A stretch of 33,785 nucleotides of DNA, taken from IMG/VR virus record IMGVR_UViG_3300024518_002172, positions 1 to 33,785 of that record; one strand, given 5' to 3'. A model generated the notes under the pieces. That model did no database searches. It was not told where the DNA came from and was given only the letters and a program-made list of their open reading frames with translations. The position numbers and the translations under genes were made by a program. This document shows, piece after piece, positions 8,198 to 18,300 of this stretch. The DNA is from a virus. Each line of letters opens with the position of its first letter. Position 1 is the first letter of the stretch.

Positions 8198-8575
8198 ATG
8201 GCGTCACTCGCGTCCTTGTTGTCCCGCGTGCGGCTGGACCCTCGGCTGGAGGGATTGAGCGCACTGGAAATTGAGCAGCTGCTTCGCGGCGATCAGGGTC
8301 GACACCCAATCGGCGTGGAGATGGCGTTACCGGGTGACGGGCTTGCCCAGATCGAACTGCGTCGCGGCGAGCGTCCCACTGGACGTGCCGACTGGCGCAC
8401 TCGTGCTGGCGATCTGTCCCTGAGATCAATGCCGTATGACACGTCGGTGGGGCTACGGAACGAGGCGTGGGAGATTGAGGCGGCGAAGCGTGACTGGGGG
8501 CGCTACCTTGACCCAGCGGCACGGCCATCTCGACCGGGAGTGGGCATACGCGGGTCGTATCGGTGGCGGTTTTAG
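8198..8575 (+). CDS. Hypothetical 125-residue protein in head operon
   Basis: I do not recognise it. The sequence begins MASLASLLSRVRLDPRLEG, is rich in Arg and Asp, and ends with a GIRGSYRWRF tail. The ATG follows the previous stop by one base, so it is probably coupled. Phage genes between coat and gp4-like connector often encode small internal or maturation proteins; nothing in the sequence decides which. Confidence 0.65.
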   Translation: MASLASLLSRVRLDPRLEGLSALEIEQLLRGDQGRHPIGVEMALPGDGLAQIELRRGERPTGRADWRTRAGDLSLRSMPYDTSVGLRNEAWEIEAAKRDWGRYLDPAARPSRPGVGIRGSYRWRF

Positions 8576-8584
8576 GAGCGAGCC

Positions 8585-9298
8585 ATGACGGCATTGGAAC
8601 TGATCGGGGCGTCGATGAAGCGCATCGGCGTGTTGGACGCGAACGAGACGCCGACCGGGCAGGAAGCCAACGACGGGCTCGAACGTCTCAACAGCCTCAT
8701 TGACGGCTGGGGCACCGAGCGCCTCACGATGTATACGTCACTGCGGACCACATGGACGATCGTCTCCGGGCAGGCGGCGTATACCGTGGGCACCGGTGGG
8801 GACGTGAACATTGCGCGCCCGATCTATCTGGACGACCTTAAGTTCATTGACACGAGCCAAGACCCAGACCTAGAGATGCCGCTCGGGGTGCTGACGGTGG
8901 ACGCGTATGCCGCGATCCCGCAGAAAGCCCTCACGTCGACCTACCCGTCCTACGCCTACTACAACCTGACGTTTCCGCTGGCGACCTTGACCTACTGGAT
9001 GGTGCCCACGTCGAGCACGTTATTGGGCGTCATCTATGCGCCGGTGGCCGTGACGGAGGTGGCGCTGTCGGACACGTTATCGCTCCCTCCGGGGTATCGA
9101 CGCTTCATGCGCGACACCCTCGCGGTCGAACTGTCCCCGGAATATCAGGTCGAGCCCTCGTCGGCGCTCCGCATGAGCGCGACGGACTCCAAGGCCAACG
9201 TCAAGCGTGCGAACATTCGTCTGCAAGACCTGAGCGTGGGGCCGATGTGGCGTCCCCGGCACGGGCAATACAACATCTTCAGCGACACTGGCGCCTAA
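8585..9298 (+). CDS. P22 gp4-like head-tail connector
   Basis: A 237-residue protein matching the P22 gp4 tail accessory family. The N-terminal helix ALELIGASMKRIGVLDANET with EANDGLERLNSLIDGW is typical, as is SLPPGYRRFMRDTLAVELSP in the C-terminal half. In P22, twelve copies of gp4 bind under the portal after packaging and form the platform for gp10 and the spikes. GGAG lies 7 bases before the ATG. The gp10-like gene follows after one small gene, in the P22-like order. Confidence 0.9.
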   Translation: MTALELIGASMKRIGVLDANETPTGQEANDGLERLNSLIDGWGTERLTMYTSLRTTWTIVSGQAAYTVGTGGDVNIARPIYLDDLKFIDTSQDPDLEMPLGVLTVDAYAAIPQKALTSTYPSYAYYNLTFPLATLTYWMVPTSSTLLGVIYAPVAVTEVALSDTLSLPPGYRRFMRDTLAVELSPEYQVEPSSALRMSATDSKANVKRANIRLQDLSVGPMWRPRHGQYNIFSDTGA

Positions 9299-9317
9299 CG
9301 CCACCAAGGAGAGTCAA

Positions 9318-9677
9318 GTGCCGATCAAGAACCCGAATACGCCCTACGAGCGAGCCTACAACGCCTGGAGCTACGGAGGGGGGCAGCAGCGCGGTGAGCC
9401 GATGCCGCGCGCGCGAGATTTTCCGTCGTCTGACTCCTGGGGTCCGCGTCTGCCGAGGCCGAAACGCGTCAACCCGTGGTTAATGCCAGACGCGGCAACG
9501 CAGCAGTACGGCGGCATGCTCGCGCAACACGGCGACGTCAAGAGAGGCCAGGAACAGCGCCGCCTCGCCGAGTCACCCGACGTCGTGCAGCGCGCGCGTG
9601 CGTATGAGCAGCGTCGGCGACAGCCCCAAGGTGGCCCAGGCCGACGCATTTCCTTGGGCGCGTTAAATAGACGATGA
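9318..9677 (+). CDS. Hypothetical basic 119-residue protein
   Basis: The GTG start is supported by AAGGAGAG seven bases upstream. The protein is Arg/Gln/Pro-rich and low in hydrophobic residues (RPKRVNPWLMPDAATQQYGG, then RARAYEQRRRQPQGGPGRR), so probably disordered or nucleic-acid binding. It sits between the gp4-like and gp10-like connector genes and overlaps the latter by ATGA. It may be a small virion component. No family recognised. Confidence 0.65.
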   Translation: MPIKNPNTPYERAYNAWSYGGGQQRGEPMPRARDFPSSDSWGPRLPRPKRVNPWLMPDAATQQYGGMLAQHGDVKRGQEQRRLAESPDVVQRARAYEQRRRQPQGGPGRRISLGALNRR

Positions 9678-11113
9678 GCCAGTTTCCGCTGTTCGTGGGC
9701 GGGGCGTATACGTCCCAGTCCCCGATTGCCGACGACGAGCAGTTGATGAACTGGTATGTCGAGGTGATGGAGTCGCCGGGAGCGGTGACGAAGGCGACGC
9801 TCTATCCGACGCCCGGATTCTCCGAGTTCAGCAGCACCCCCTCGTCGGGGGGGCGCGCCATGTTCGCGCTGAACGGACGCTGCTTTGCGATTGTCAACGT
9901 CACGCTGTATGAAATCACCAGTGACGGCACGGCCACCGTGCGTGGGACCGTCGCCACGGACGGTTCCCCGGCTACGATTTGCGGGAATGGCGACGCCGGC
10001 GAGGAGCTGTTTATCACGTCCGGCGGCGTGGGTTACGTCTACGACCTACCCAGCAATACGCTCACGAGTAAGCTCTCCAGCGGCTCGGCCATGGGCGGGA
10101 TGCTCGACGGCTACTTCGTCAGCCTGAACCCGGCGACGAGCCAGTTCCGCATCAGCGACCTCAACGACGGCACGACGTGGGACGCGACCCAGTTCGCCGC
10201 GCGGTCGATTGCGCCGGACGCGTGGACGTCGATGGTGGTCACGTCCTATGGGCAAATCTGGTTATTTGGATCGCAGACCTCGGAGGTGTGGTACAACGCC
10301 GGCACGGCGCCCTTTCCGATGGCACCTGATCCGTCGGGGCTGATTCCCTATGGATGTGCGGCGCGCTTTTCGGCGAAGGAAGCGGTCAACCGCGTGGTGT
10401 GGCTGGCGACGTCCGTCAACGGCGGCTTTCAGGTCGTCGAGGCGACCGGGTTTACGCCGAACCGCATCTCGACCCACGCCGTGGAGTATGCGATCTCGCA
10501 GTATAGCGATGTGTCGGACGCGCTTGCAGATGTGTATGAGTCGCAGGGGCACCTGTTCTATGTGCTGACCTTCCCGACCGCGCAGGTGACGTGGGTCTAC
10601 GACTTCACGACGCGGCTCTGGCATGAGCGCGGGTCGTGGGACGCGCCCACCAGTACATGGAAGGCGCTGCGGACCATGTTCGGCTGCACGGCCTTCAACA
10701 AGCGCCTCGTGGCGGATCGACAAGGGGGCTCGATTTATAGCCAGTCGATTACGTTGACGGAGGACGCGGGGGGCGATCTAATTCGCCGGGTGCGTCGCTC
10801 GCCGGCGGTCTTTGCCGAGCATCAACGCGTGCGGTTTGCTGACATTGAAGTGTTTCTGGAGTCGGGGCTCGGCACCGCGAGTGGGCAGGGCGTGAACCCA
10901 CAGGTGACCTTGCGGTCCAGCAACGACGGCGGGAAGACGTGGGGCAACGAGCGGTCGGTCAGTGCCGGCGCGCAGGGGGACTATCGCACGCGTGTCCGCT
11001 TTCGTCGGTTGGGGATTTCCCGGGACCGCGTGTTCGAGATGAGCGTAACAGACCCGATCCCGTGGCGGATTGTGGATGCGTTTATGACGGTGGCCGTGGC
11101 GCGGACCAGCTAA
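9674..11113 (+). CDS. P22 gp10-like packaged-DNA stabilisation protein
   Basis: A 479-residue beta-rich protein. The N-terminus (FVGGAYTSQSPIADDEQLMN, then NWYVEVMES) and the central VYDFTTRLWHERGSWDAPT are hallmarks of the phage stabilisation family of P22 gp10. In P22 it forms a ring below gp4, closes the DNA exit and carries the tail needle and spikes. The length agrees with the family (about 470). It starts inside the previous stop (ATGA) and ends in a TAATG overlap with the next gene. Confidence 0.92.
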   Translation: MSQFPLFVGGAYTSQSPIADDEQLMNWYVEVMESPGAVTKATLYPTPGFSEFSSTPSSGGRAMFALNGRCFAIVNVTLYEITSDGTATVRGTVATDGSPATICGNGDAGEELFITSGGVGYVYDLPSNTLTSKLSSGSAMGGMLDGYFVSLNPATSQFRISDLNDGTTWDATQFAARSIAPDAWTSMVVTSYGQIWLFGSQTSEVWYNAGTAPFPMAPDPSGLIPYGCAARFSAKEAVNRVVWLATSVNGGFQVVEATGFTPNRISTHAVEYAISQYSDVSDALADVYESQGHLFYVLTFPTAQVTWVYDFTTRLWHERGSWDAPTSTWKALRTMFGCTAFNKRLVADRQGGSIYSQSITLTEDAGGDLIRRVRRSPAVFAEHQRVRFADIEVFLESGLGTASGQGVNPQVTLRSSNDGGKTWGNERSVSAGAQGDYRTRVRFRRLGISRDRVFEMSVTDPIPWRIVDAFMTVAVARTS

Positions 11114-11583
11114 TGGCGAACCCTCCCATGCCGGCGCGCGACGCCATGATCGACGAAGGGGGGATTGTGCGTCGCACATGGCAGGTGTGGTTCCGAAACT
11201 TGACGACCACCGTCGACGACGCGCCGTCTCGGATTCAGACGGTGTCGCTCGTCGGCCAGTCCGCGAGTATCGGCACCACGTCGATCCCGTCGACGTCCCT
11301 GACGGCGGGGTTGTATCGGGTGACGTGGTATCTGCGGATTACGACGGCAGCGGGGACGTCCAGTAGCGTCACGGTCACGCTGGGGTGGACGGACGACGCG
11401 GTGACGATGAGCCTGAGCGGCGCAGCGGTCACCGGGAATACGACGACGACGAGTCAGACGCAGACGTCGCTCGTGGCGGTGGACAACGCGTCGCCGGTCA
11501 CGTATGCGACCACGTATAGTAGCTCGGGGGCGCCAGCGATGCAGTATGCGCTGGACATCACCCTCGAAGCGGTCTCAGTGTAG
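11113..11583 (+). CDS. Probable small virion protein, beta-rich
   Basis: A 156-residue protein starting at the TAATG overlap with the gp10-like gene. The short N-terminal MANPPMPARDAMIDEGG and RTWQVWFRNL segment resembles the start of many small phage particle proteins. The rest is Thr/Ser/Ala-rich beta sequence (IGTTSIPSTSLTAGLYRVTW, SSSVTVTLGWTDD) like an immunoglobulin-like or jelly-roll fold. A tail-appendage role is inferred from position. Confidence 0.7.
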   Translation: MANPPMPARDAMIDEGGIVRRTWQVWFRNLTTTVDDAPSRIQTVSLVGQSASIGTTSIPSTSLTAGLYRVTWYLRITTAAGTSSSVTVTLGWTDDAVTMSLSGAAVTGNTTTTSQTQTSLVAVDNASPVTYATTYSSSGAPAMQYALDITLEAVSV

Positions 11584-11642
11584 GGCGAGCGCACGGCAAG
11601 AGTACGGTCAGTGTTAGATACCTGGAATGGTTGGATAGAACT

Positions 11643-12509
11643 ATGGACGAGTTTGATTTTGAGCAACGCGGATGGGACGAAGGCTATCAGCGACAACCGG
11701 GAGACACTGACCAAGGGACAACGGCGACCCTTCGCAATCAGGCGCTCAGGGATAACCCGTTCACGTCGGTGCCGCAGTATCTTGCATGGCTAGAGTCTCC
11801 CGAGCATCTAGCACAGTTTGGCCCACTCAATCCTGGGCAGCAGGCGGAAGTGCGGCACGTGAGAGCGAACCCTGATAAATACGAGATGAACCCTGGAGGG
11901 GATGGGGTTGCAAGCAAGCAGTGGAGTGACAAGCGTATCCTTCTCACGGGGCTCGGGCTCGCCGCCCTGACGGGGGCGGCCGTGATAGCTGCGCCAGCAA
12001 TGTTCGCGGGCGGAGCCGTAACTAATGCTTCCGGACTGACGCCGGTCGCGTCTGGTCTGATAAGTCCGGCCGCTTGGGGTGGCCCTACGTTAGCTGCGAC
12101 GGCGACTCAGGCGGCAGGCGCTGCGGGAGTCGGACAACAAGCGTGGGATTTTGCAAGCAGCGACGCGGCGTCGGCGCTTGGGAATGTCGGCGCGTGGGGC
12201 GCCGACTGGTACGGCGATCGGAAAGCCGACGAGGTGATCGCTGACGACAAAGTAGCAGCGGATGCGCGGTATCAGGCGGCACTCGACCTGATAGCGACGC
12301 AGCGCACAGAAGACCTCCAACTGGACGCGGACAGGGAGGCGGCGAAGCAGAGCAGATGGGAGGCCGAGCAGACTCAGCGCCAGACGATCTGGGATGCGCG
12401 GGAGACGCAGATGGAGCCGTATCGTCAAGCTGGACAACAGTCGCTGGCGCGGGTGGCGAATGTGCAGAGGCCGACGCACACCCCGTATCGCTCACGCTTC
12501 ATGGGATAG
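11643..12509 (+). CDS. Putative ejection/internal virion protein with membrane segment
   Basis: A 288-residue protein. Residues 1-100 are polar. A long Ala/Gly-rich hydrophobic segment (RILLTGLGLAALTGAAVIAA and beyond) lies at about 99-127 and could cross a membrane. The C-terminal third is a charged helix rich in Gln, Glu and Arg, ending near METQMEPYRQAGQQSLARV-like sequence seen in podovirus internal proteins. It lies where P22 has its ejection genes (7, 20, 16). The frame stays open to a TTG at 11631, but ATG 11643 is preferred; the ribosome-binding site (TTGGATAG) is weak. Confidence 0.65.
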   Translation: MDEFDFEQRGWDEGYQRQPGDTDQGTTATLRNQALRDNPFTSVPQYLAWLESPEHLAQFGPLNPGQQAEVRHVRANPDKYEMNPGGDGVASKQWSDKRILLTGLGLAALTGAAVIAAPAMFAGGAVTNASGLTPVASGLISPAAWGGPTLAATATQAAGAAGVGQQAWDFASSDAASALGNVGAWGADWYGDRKADEVIADDKVAADARYQAALDLIATQRTEDLQLDADREAAKQSRWEAEQTQRQTIWDARETQMEPYRQAGQQSLARVANVQRPTHTPYRSRFMG

Positions 12510-12518
12510 GAGTAGACA

Positions 12519-13823
12519 ATGCCTACAGACGCCGAACAGGTCCTCGAACTGGTACGCCAAGCGTATCGCGACGTCCTCGGGCGCGAACCGACACAGGCCG
12601 AACTCGCGGAAGGGGCGACGGTCTACACCAACGAAGGCGAGGAAGCGTTCCTTACAGGTTTGGCGGCAAGGAGTACGAATGTACCCGACAGCCAGCGGAC
12701 GATGTCGGACGAACAGGTGGGCTCATGGCGGCAGCGGCTCCAGGAGGAAGCGGCGTCTCGCGGGTTGGAGTTTGACGAGTCCGACGTGCAGGGGATCGTG
12801 CGGTGGGTGAACCACTCCGACAACGTCGGGAAAGACCCGCTAGAGGCGATCAACAACCAGATCGCGATCTACGACACACGCGCTGCGTCGGGAGGCGACC
12901 GGGACAACGGCGGCTACAACACGAACTGGGCCGATGACGACCCGCGTCGGTTCGGCGGCGAAGGACCGGGCGGGACCACCAACGGCGGGGATACGGGCAG
13001 CGTCGGGGACGGCGGTGCGTCAGGGTGGCCGACGTTTGCGCCACCTGACCCACTCTCGCTCCCAGACCCCTTCAGCTACCAGGACTATGAGGCGGAGGCG
13101 CCGTTCGCCTACGACCCGTATGAGGCGGCGGACCCGTTTGCCTACGACCCCTATACCGCCCCCGAGCCGTTTGCCTACGACGACTTCCAGGCACCGACCG
13201 GGGAGTCGATGTTGCTGGACCCGAGCTATCAGTTTCGGTTGTCGGAGGGGCAACGGGCACTGGACGCGTCAGCGGCGGCGCGTGGCACCTTACGCACGGG
13301 GGGGCACCTGAAGGACACCGTCGGGTATGGGCAACAGTTCGCCTCGCAAGAGTATGGAAACATCTACGACCGAGCGTCGCAGCAGTATGGCGTGAACCGA
13401 GGCAACGCGCTCCAGAACTACCTCACGAATGAGGGCACCCGCGCGTCGACCTACGACCGCAACCTCGGGCTGGCCCAGTCGACGTATGGCACCAACGAGG
13501 CAAACCGTCAGGGCACATGGCAGAACAATTACGGGGTGGCGAAGGACATCTACGGGATCAACGCGGCTGGACGGTTGGGCACCTATAACACCAACCGACA
13601 GAACGCGCAGGACGCGTATCAGAGCCAATACCGGACGGCTGGCGACCTGTATGGGAGCCAATACCAAACGGCGCAAGACAAATACGCATCTGAGCAGCGG
13701 CAGGCCGAGTTGCAGTTCGGGCGCGAGTGGGATTCCTACACCTACGGGCAGGATCAGGACTTCAAGTATTGGGACGCGAAGCTTCGCGCGGACACAGCGA
13801 TCGCCGGATTCGGCACGCGGTAA
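12519..13823 (+). CDS. Putative ejection protein with FAYD repeats
   Basis: A 434-residue protein. Residues 5-50 (VLELVRQAYRDVLGREPTQA and following) resemble the DUF4214-type helical repeat. Residues 184-227 are four 11-residue repeats of the type PFAYDPYEAAD. Residues about 232-285 (LDPSYQFRLSEGQRALDASA, AARGTLRTGGHLKD) resemble a segment common in podovirus internal virion proteins. Residues 290-405 are Tyr/Asn/Gln-rich and quasi-repetitive. GGAG precedes the ATG. Probably released into the cell envelope with the DNA; function is inferred from context. Confidence 0.7.
   Translation: MPTDAEQVLELVRQAYRDVLGREPTQAELAEGATVYTNEGEEAFLTGLAARSTNVPDSQRTMSDEQVGSWRQRLQEEAASRGLEFDESDVQGIVRWVNHSDNVGKDPLEAINNQIAIYDTRAASGGDRDNGGYNTNWADDDPRRFGGEGPGGTTNGGDTGSVGDGGASGWPTFAPPDPLSLPDPFSYQDYEAEAPFAYDPYEAADPFAYDPYTAPEPFAYDDFQAPTGESMLLDPSYQFRLSEGQRALDASAAARGTLRTGGHLKDTVGYGQQFASQEYGNIYDRASQQYGVNRGNALQNYLTNEGTRASTYDRNLGLAQSTYGTNEANRQGTWQNNYGVAKDIYGINAAGRLGTYNTNRQNAQDAYQSQYRTAGDLYGSQYQTAQDKYASEQRQAELQFGREWDSYTYGQDQDFKYWDAKLRADTAIAGFGTR
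13068..13199 (+). repeat. Four 33-bp in-frame repeats (PFxYDxYxAxx)
   Basis: Four degenerate 33-bp units encode PFSYQDYEAEA, PFAYDPYEAAD, PFAYDPYTAPE and PFAYDDFQAPT. The conserved core is P-F-x-Y. They lie between a helical N-terminal region and the Tyr-rich C-terminal region and probably form an extended linker or binding motif array. Confidence 0.85.
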
Positions 13824-13835
13824 GAGAGGACACAC

Positions 13836-15359
13836 ATGGCTACGACCCCCTACGTCCGCATCCCGTATGCCTCTGAGCAAGACCGGTATACCGGTCGGGC
13901 CTATACGGCGCAACAACTGGCGCTCATGCAGCGGCGGGACGCCAGCGAGTCAGCTTATGCCCGTGACCGCGCCCAGCGCATGTCCGATCGCTGGAGCGGC
14001 TTCGGGGGGCTCGTCACCGAGACGCTCGGCGACCTACGGCAGTCGCGTGAGGTGCGCGAGGCGCAGGCACTGGAGCAGTCGCGGCATGACGAGGAACAGG
14101 CACGCCTGAAGCGGATCGAAGATGAAGGCAACCGCCGATTCGGTGTAGAGGAAGAATGGCGGAGGGATCGCGCGCAACGCGACGAGGACCGGCAAACGTA
14201 TGAGGACATCTTAGGATTACCCCCGGATCAGCCGCTGACGGAGAATCATATACGCGTCTGGAACCTGTTCAACCCGGGGTCGCTACGAACCGAGGCGGGA
14301 GCCCCCGGGCGCGTCTTTGGTGATCCAGCGACCGCGCCCCCCCCAGGCCGTGACGACACCAACGTCTCACTCGGGCCGGAGGTCTTCGGGTCGGCGCCGG
14401 CGCAGATGGGGGAGCGTGCCTTTGGCGGTCTCTTCCCGGCGACGTCAGGCGGCGAGACACTGGCCGGCGTGGCGCGTGGCACGAGAGATCGGGAGACGGG
14501 CGTTGATCTGGGGATCGCACCCGACGCGCGATTCTTTGCCCCGACGCCCGGTCCCGCAGGGCCGACCCAGACATACCGTCCTCAGTCGGGTGCGGAGGCG
14601 CGGTGGGAGGAGGAGAGGGCGCAAAATGAAACCCGGTACCAGCAAGAAGTGTCGGATCGGGAGGCGGCCCGTCGTGCCGTCGTAGAAAGACAGACGGTCG
14701 AGGACGAACGGTACGATGCGCGCGCGGCGCTCGACATCGAGCGCCGCGCCCAAGACGTGGCGTGGCGGCTGGCGAACGCGGACACGCCGCTCCCGGGACA
14801 TGTGAACGATGCCATTGTGGCACTGGTGACGCAGCGGCAGGCAGGCGTGTCACGCGATCAGGCCGTCGAGGGCATGTTTGCGAAGAACTGGAAGAACTGG
14901 TCATCGCTGTTTCCAGGTCTCCAGCTGGTCGACGTGCAGAACGCGGTCGATGCGGTGTGGCCGCGTCCCGTGGCAGGAAACCAGTGGGATGCATTATTTG
15001 GAGAAAGCGTGTTGGGTGGCGGCGGAGAGCGTCAGTTGACTCCACAACAGGAGGAGGATCGGGGGACAGCGGAAGTGCTTGTCGAAAGAGGGGATTTTGC
15101 CACCATACAAGAGGCGCTGCAGTCAATAGTGGAAGCAAGGGACAGCGAGAATCCTGAGGTTCCCGTTCTAGAGGAAGCGACGCCGGTGCCTCCCGGGCCG
15201 CGACAAACAGCAGTGAGGCCCGGGCCTCCGGCTCGACCAGAAGCGCCACTTGTACGCGGAAGGGGTCCTTCGGGACGCAGTGCGTTGGTCCCTGACCCTG
15301 CGTGGATTGCTCCTCCTGCGACTCCCCGTCCAGTATATCGAAGGCCCGGGCGCAACTAA
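13836..15359 (+). CDS. Putative internal virion protein, coiled coil
   Basis: A 507-residue protein of unknown family. It has an N-terminal Arg-rich helical region, a strong charged coiled coil at about 65-130 (EQARLKRIEDEGNRRFGVEE), a Gly/Pro-rich linker, a second coiled coil at about 255-310 (RWEEERAQNETRYQQEVSDR) and a Pro-rich C-terminus. GAGAGGA precedes the ATG. It lies between two other presumed ejection proteins. Long helical, soluble proteins are typical of P22 gp20/gp16-like cargo, but no sequence motif proves it. Confidence 0.65.
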   Translation: MATTPYVRIPYASEQDRYTGRAYTAQQLALMQRRDASESAYARDRAQRMSDRWSGFGGLVTETLGDLRQSREVREAQALEQSRHDEEQARLKRIEDEGNRRFGVEEEWRRDRAQRDEDRQTYEDILGLPPDQPLTENHIRVWNLFNPGSLRTEAGAPGRVFGDPATAPPPGRDDTNVSLGPEVFGSAPAQMGERAFGGLFPATSGGETLAGVARGTRDRETGVDLGIAPDARFFAPTPGPAGPTQTYRPQSGAEARWEEERAQNETRYQQEVSDREAARRAVVERQTVEDERYDARAALDIERRAQDVAWRLANADTPLPGHVNDAIVALVTQRQAGVSRDQAVEGMFAKNWKNWSSLFPGLQLVDVQNAVDAVWPRPVAGNQWDALFGESVLGGGGERQLTPQQEEDRGTAEVLVERGDFATIQEALQSIVEARDSENPEVPVLEEATPVPPGPRQTAVRPGPPARPEAPLVRGRGPSGRSALVPDPAWIAPPATPRPVYRRPGRN

Positions 15360-15365
15360 TCTGTC

Positions 15366-18300
15366 ATGGCGCAGTCCCCAGCCCTCCGAGAAAAGATCGC
15401 ATTGGCGCGGCAAGAAGCCGCGCGGCGCCGGCAGCCGCGTCCCCCCACCATGCGAGAAAAGATCGCATTGGCGCGACAAGAGGCTACGCGCCGTAGGACG
15501 CAACCGAGTGAACCGTCGTGGACCGAGCGTGCGATTCCGATGGGGTTGCGTGTCGGCGGTGCGATTGGTGGGGGCATCCTGGGGGGCATTGCCGGCGGAG
15601 GCGTCAACCCATTGGGCTACCTTGCGGGTGGCGCGGCTGGCGCTGGTCTTGGCGAGACGGCCGCGCAGCGATACGAACAAGGCACGGGACAGCGGGAGTC
15701 CTACAACCTGCCACAGATTGGCGTGCAGACGGCTCTTGGCGCTCTTCCGATGGGGCGCGCGTTTGGCAGCACGGGGCTCCGAGTCATGGCCGGACGTGGG
15801 GCACAGGGTGGCCTCATGGGCGGCGGGGCGACCGTCGCGACCTCGCTGGCGGAGACGGGCGAGTTCCCGAGCTTGCGTGAGGTGGGCGTCGGCGCCGGGT
15901 TGGGGACGGTGCTTGGCGGTGGGATGGGTGCGGTGGAAGCAGCCGGACTCAGGAGAGCGTCACTGGCGTCATTGGCGCGCGAGGCACCCCCAGAAGCCGT
16001 GCCCGTGCCGACCCGTGAGGCTCCCATCGTCGACCCTATCCCAGCGCAGCCGACCCCAGCGCAACCGACCCCAGCGCAGCCGACACCCGTCACCCCACCG
16101 GAGGCGTTTGGCGGCGCGGTCTCACCCTCCGGGCAGATGGGGGCGCCCATTGCTGACCCGCTGGCTGGGTTTAACCCGCTGCTCGAAAAGTTTGACCCCC
16201 GGATACGAGAGGGCGTAGCGCGGGTGATTCGCGAGAACGCCGGCTTTGAGTCTCAGCGGCGCGGGGTTATCGACGCGCAGACGGCCGGCAGGTTTGCCGA
16301 TATGGTCAAGATCGACGCGTCGAAGATGCTGCCGAGGGGCACCGCCCTGAACGTGGAGCAGATCAACGCGTATGGCCGAGCGTTGCAGCAGACGTCAGCA
16401 AAAGTTAAAACCCTCGCGGAGCGTGTGAACAGCGCGAATGCGACGGATGCGGATATTCTCGCGCTGCAAGGCGCACGGGCGGAGCAGGATGTGATCGGCG
16501 CCTCGTTTTTCGGCAGTCGCGCGGAAGCTGGCCGTTCCTTGGCGGCGTTCAACTTCTGGAACGGTGTGCTGGATACCGGCGACGTCAAGCTTATCCGCGA
16601 CATGGTAAACGCCCCCGGCGCGCGGAAAGAGACCCAGCGTATTGCGCGAGAGCTTGCGGAGCTCCCGGACGACCCGCTGGTGCGCTATCGGTGGCTGGAG
16701 AAGCAGAAGCAGTCCTCGGCTATGGACAAGATTCGGTCGTATTACTACGCCAACATCCTGTCCGGCGTGAAGACCCACGAGCGCAACTTCATCGGGAACG
16801 TCGCCAACATTGCTGGCAACCTCGTCACCCATCCCATTGGGGCGGGGATTGATGCGGCGACGTCGGCCGTGACGGGGGCATCGCGCACTATGCGGCTGGA
16901 TGAGATGCCGACACAATTCGCTGGGGCGTTGGCAGGGCTGGAGCGCGGTATCCGAGATTTCGCGTTCACGATGAAGGAGGGGGTGAGCCCCGATGCGCTG
17001 TCCCGGTCCCTCCATACCGGCGAGCTTGGCAAGCTCGATATCCCACGGGTGGAGTTTGCCGGCGGCGGGGCCAATCCCTTTAACCTCCCGGGCCGGTTCC
17101 TCGATGCGTCGGACACGCTCTTCCGCAGCATCTCGAAGAACATGGAACTCTACGGCCTCGCCAGCACGACGGCGAAGAATGAAGGGCTCACGGGGCCAGC
17201 GTTTCTGGATCGCGTGGCGACGTTGCGCTCGGCCACGACGCCCGAGGGGGTCGCGCTTCGCGATCAGGCGCATCTGTTTGCACGGCGGTCGGTGTTCCAA
17301 GAGCAGCCCGGGGAGTTTGTCCAGAAGATTCAAGAGTTGTCGCGGATGTTCCCGCCGCTCACCTTCATCATGCCGTTCATCAAGACACCGGCGAACATCT
17401 TGCGCCAGGGGATCGAGTTCAGTCCGCTTGGGGTGGCGATGCCAGCGTTTCGGCAAGGGGGTCGGGCTGGGGCGCAGGCACAGGCGCGCGTGGCGGCTGG
17501 CACCGCAGCGGCCGGCGCGCTGGCGTATCTCGCCGCCACGGGGAGGCTGTCGGGGTCTGGCCCGAGTAACCCGGCCGAACGGAACGCGTTGTATGAGAAG
17601 GGCTGGAACCCGAACAGCGTCAAGATCGGCGACAAGTGGGTGTCGTATCAACTCTTCCAGCCGGTCAGCGTACAGGCGGCGATCATTGCGAATGCGTTTG
17701 AGCAAGCTGCAGAGGGAGGGGACGAGGAGTCGTACGCCACGGCCGGCGCGAATATCCTGAGCCGCTCGATGAACAGCTTTCTCAACCAGTCCTTTCTCTC
17801 GGGCCTCTTCGACTTTGTCGAGGCGATCCAATCGGTCGATCGCTCGGCGGCACGCGTGGCGGGTCGCACCGCGTCTGGGTTCGTGCCGTTGGTATCGCTG
17901 CAGCGGCAGATAGCCCAAGGGATGGACCCCGTGATCCGGCAACCGCGCACGGTGGAGCAGAACGTCCTCACCTCCCTCCCTGGACTGTCCCAGTCGGTCC
18001 CCGCTCGGTTGACGCGCTTTGGCGAAGAGGTGACGCGTCCTGGTGGGACCGTCAAGCGGCTGTTCGATCCGTTTAATATCTCCCCTGAAGTGGACGACCC
18101 GGTGGCGACTGAGTTGAGCCGACTCGGGGTGAACATCTCGGTGCCCTCTGGGCGACTGACAGTGCCGGTGCAGTTACAGGATCGCACGGGGCTCGAAGAG
18201 TTCCCGATGAGCGATGCCCAGACGACGGCGTTTCGTCAGTCGCAGGGTCGGGCCGTGCGGCAGATACTGGAGCGCGTGATGCAGTCTCCGGGGTATCGCC

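Noticed and set aside
16395-17942. 515-codon leftward open frame opposite the giant ejection gene
   Set aside because: Composition typical of antisense of GC-rich coding DNA; no start signal; conserved motifs lie on the other strand.
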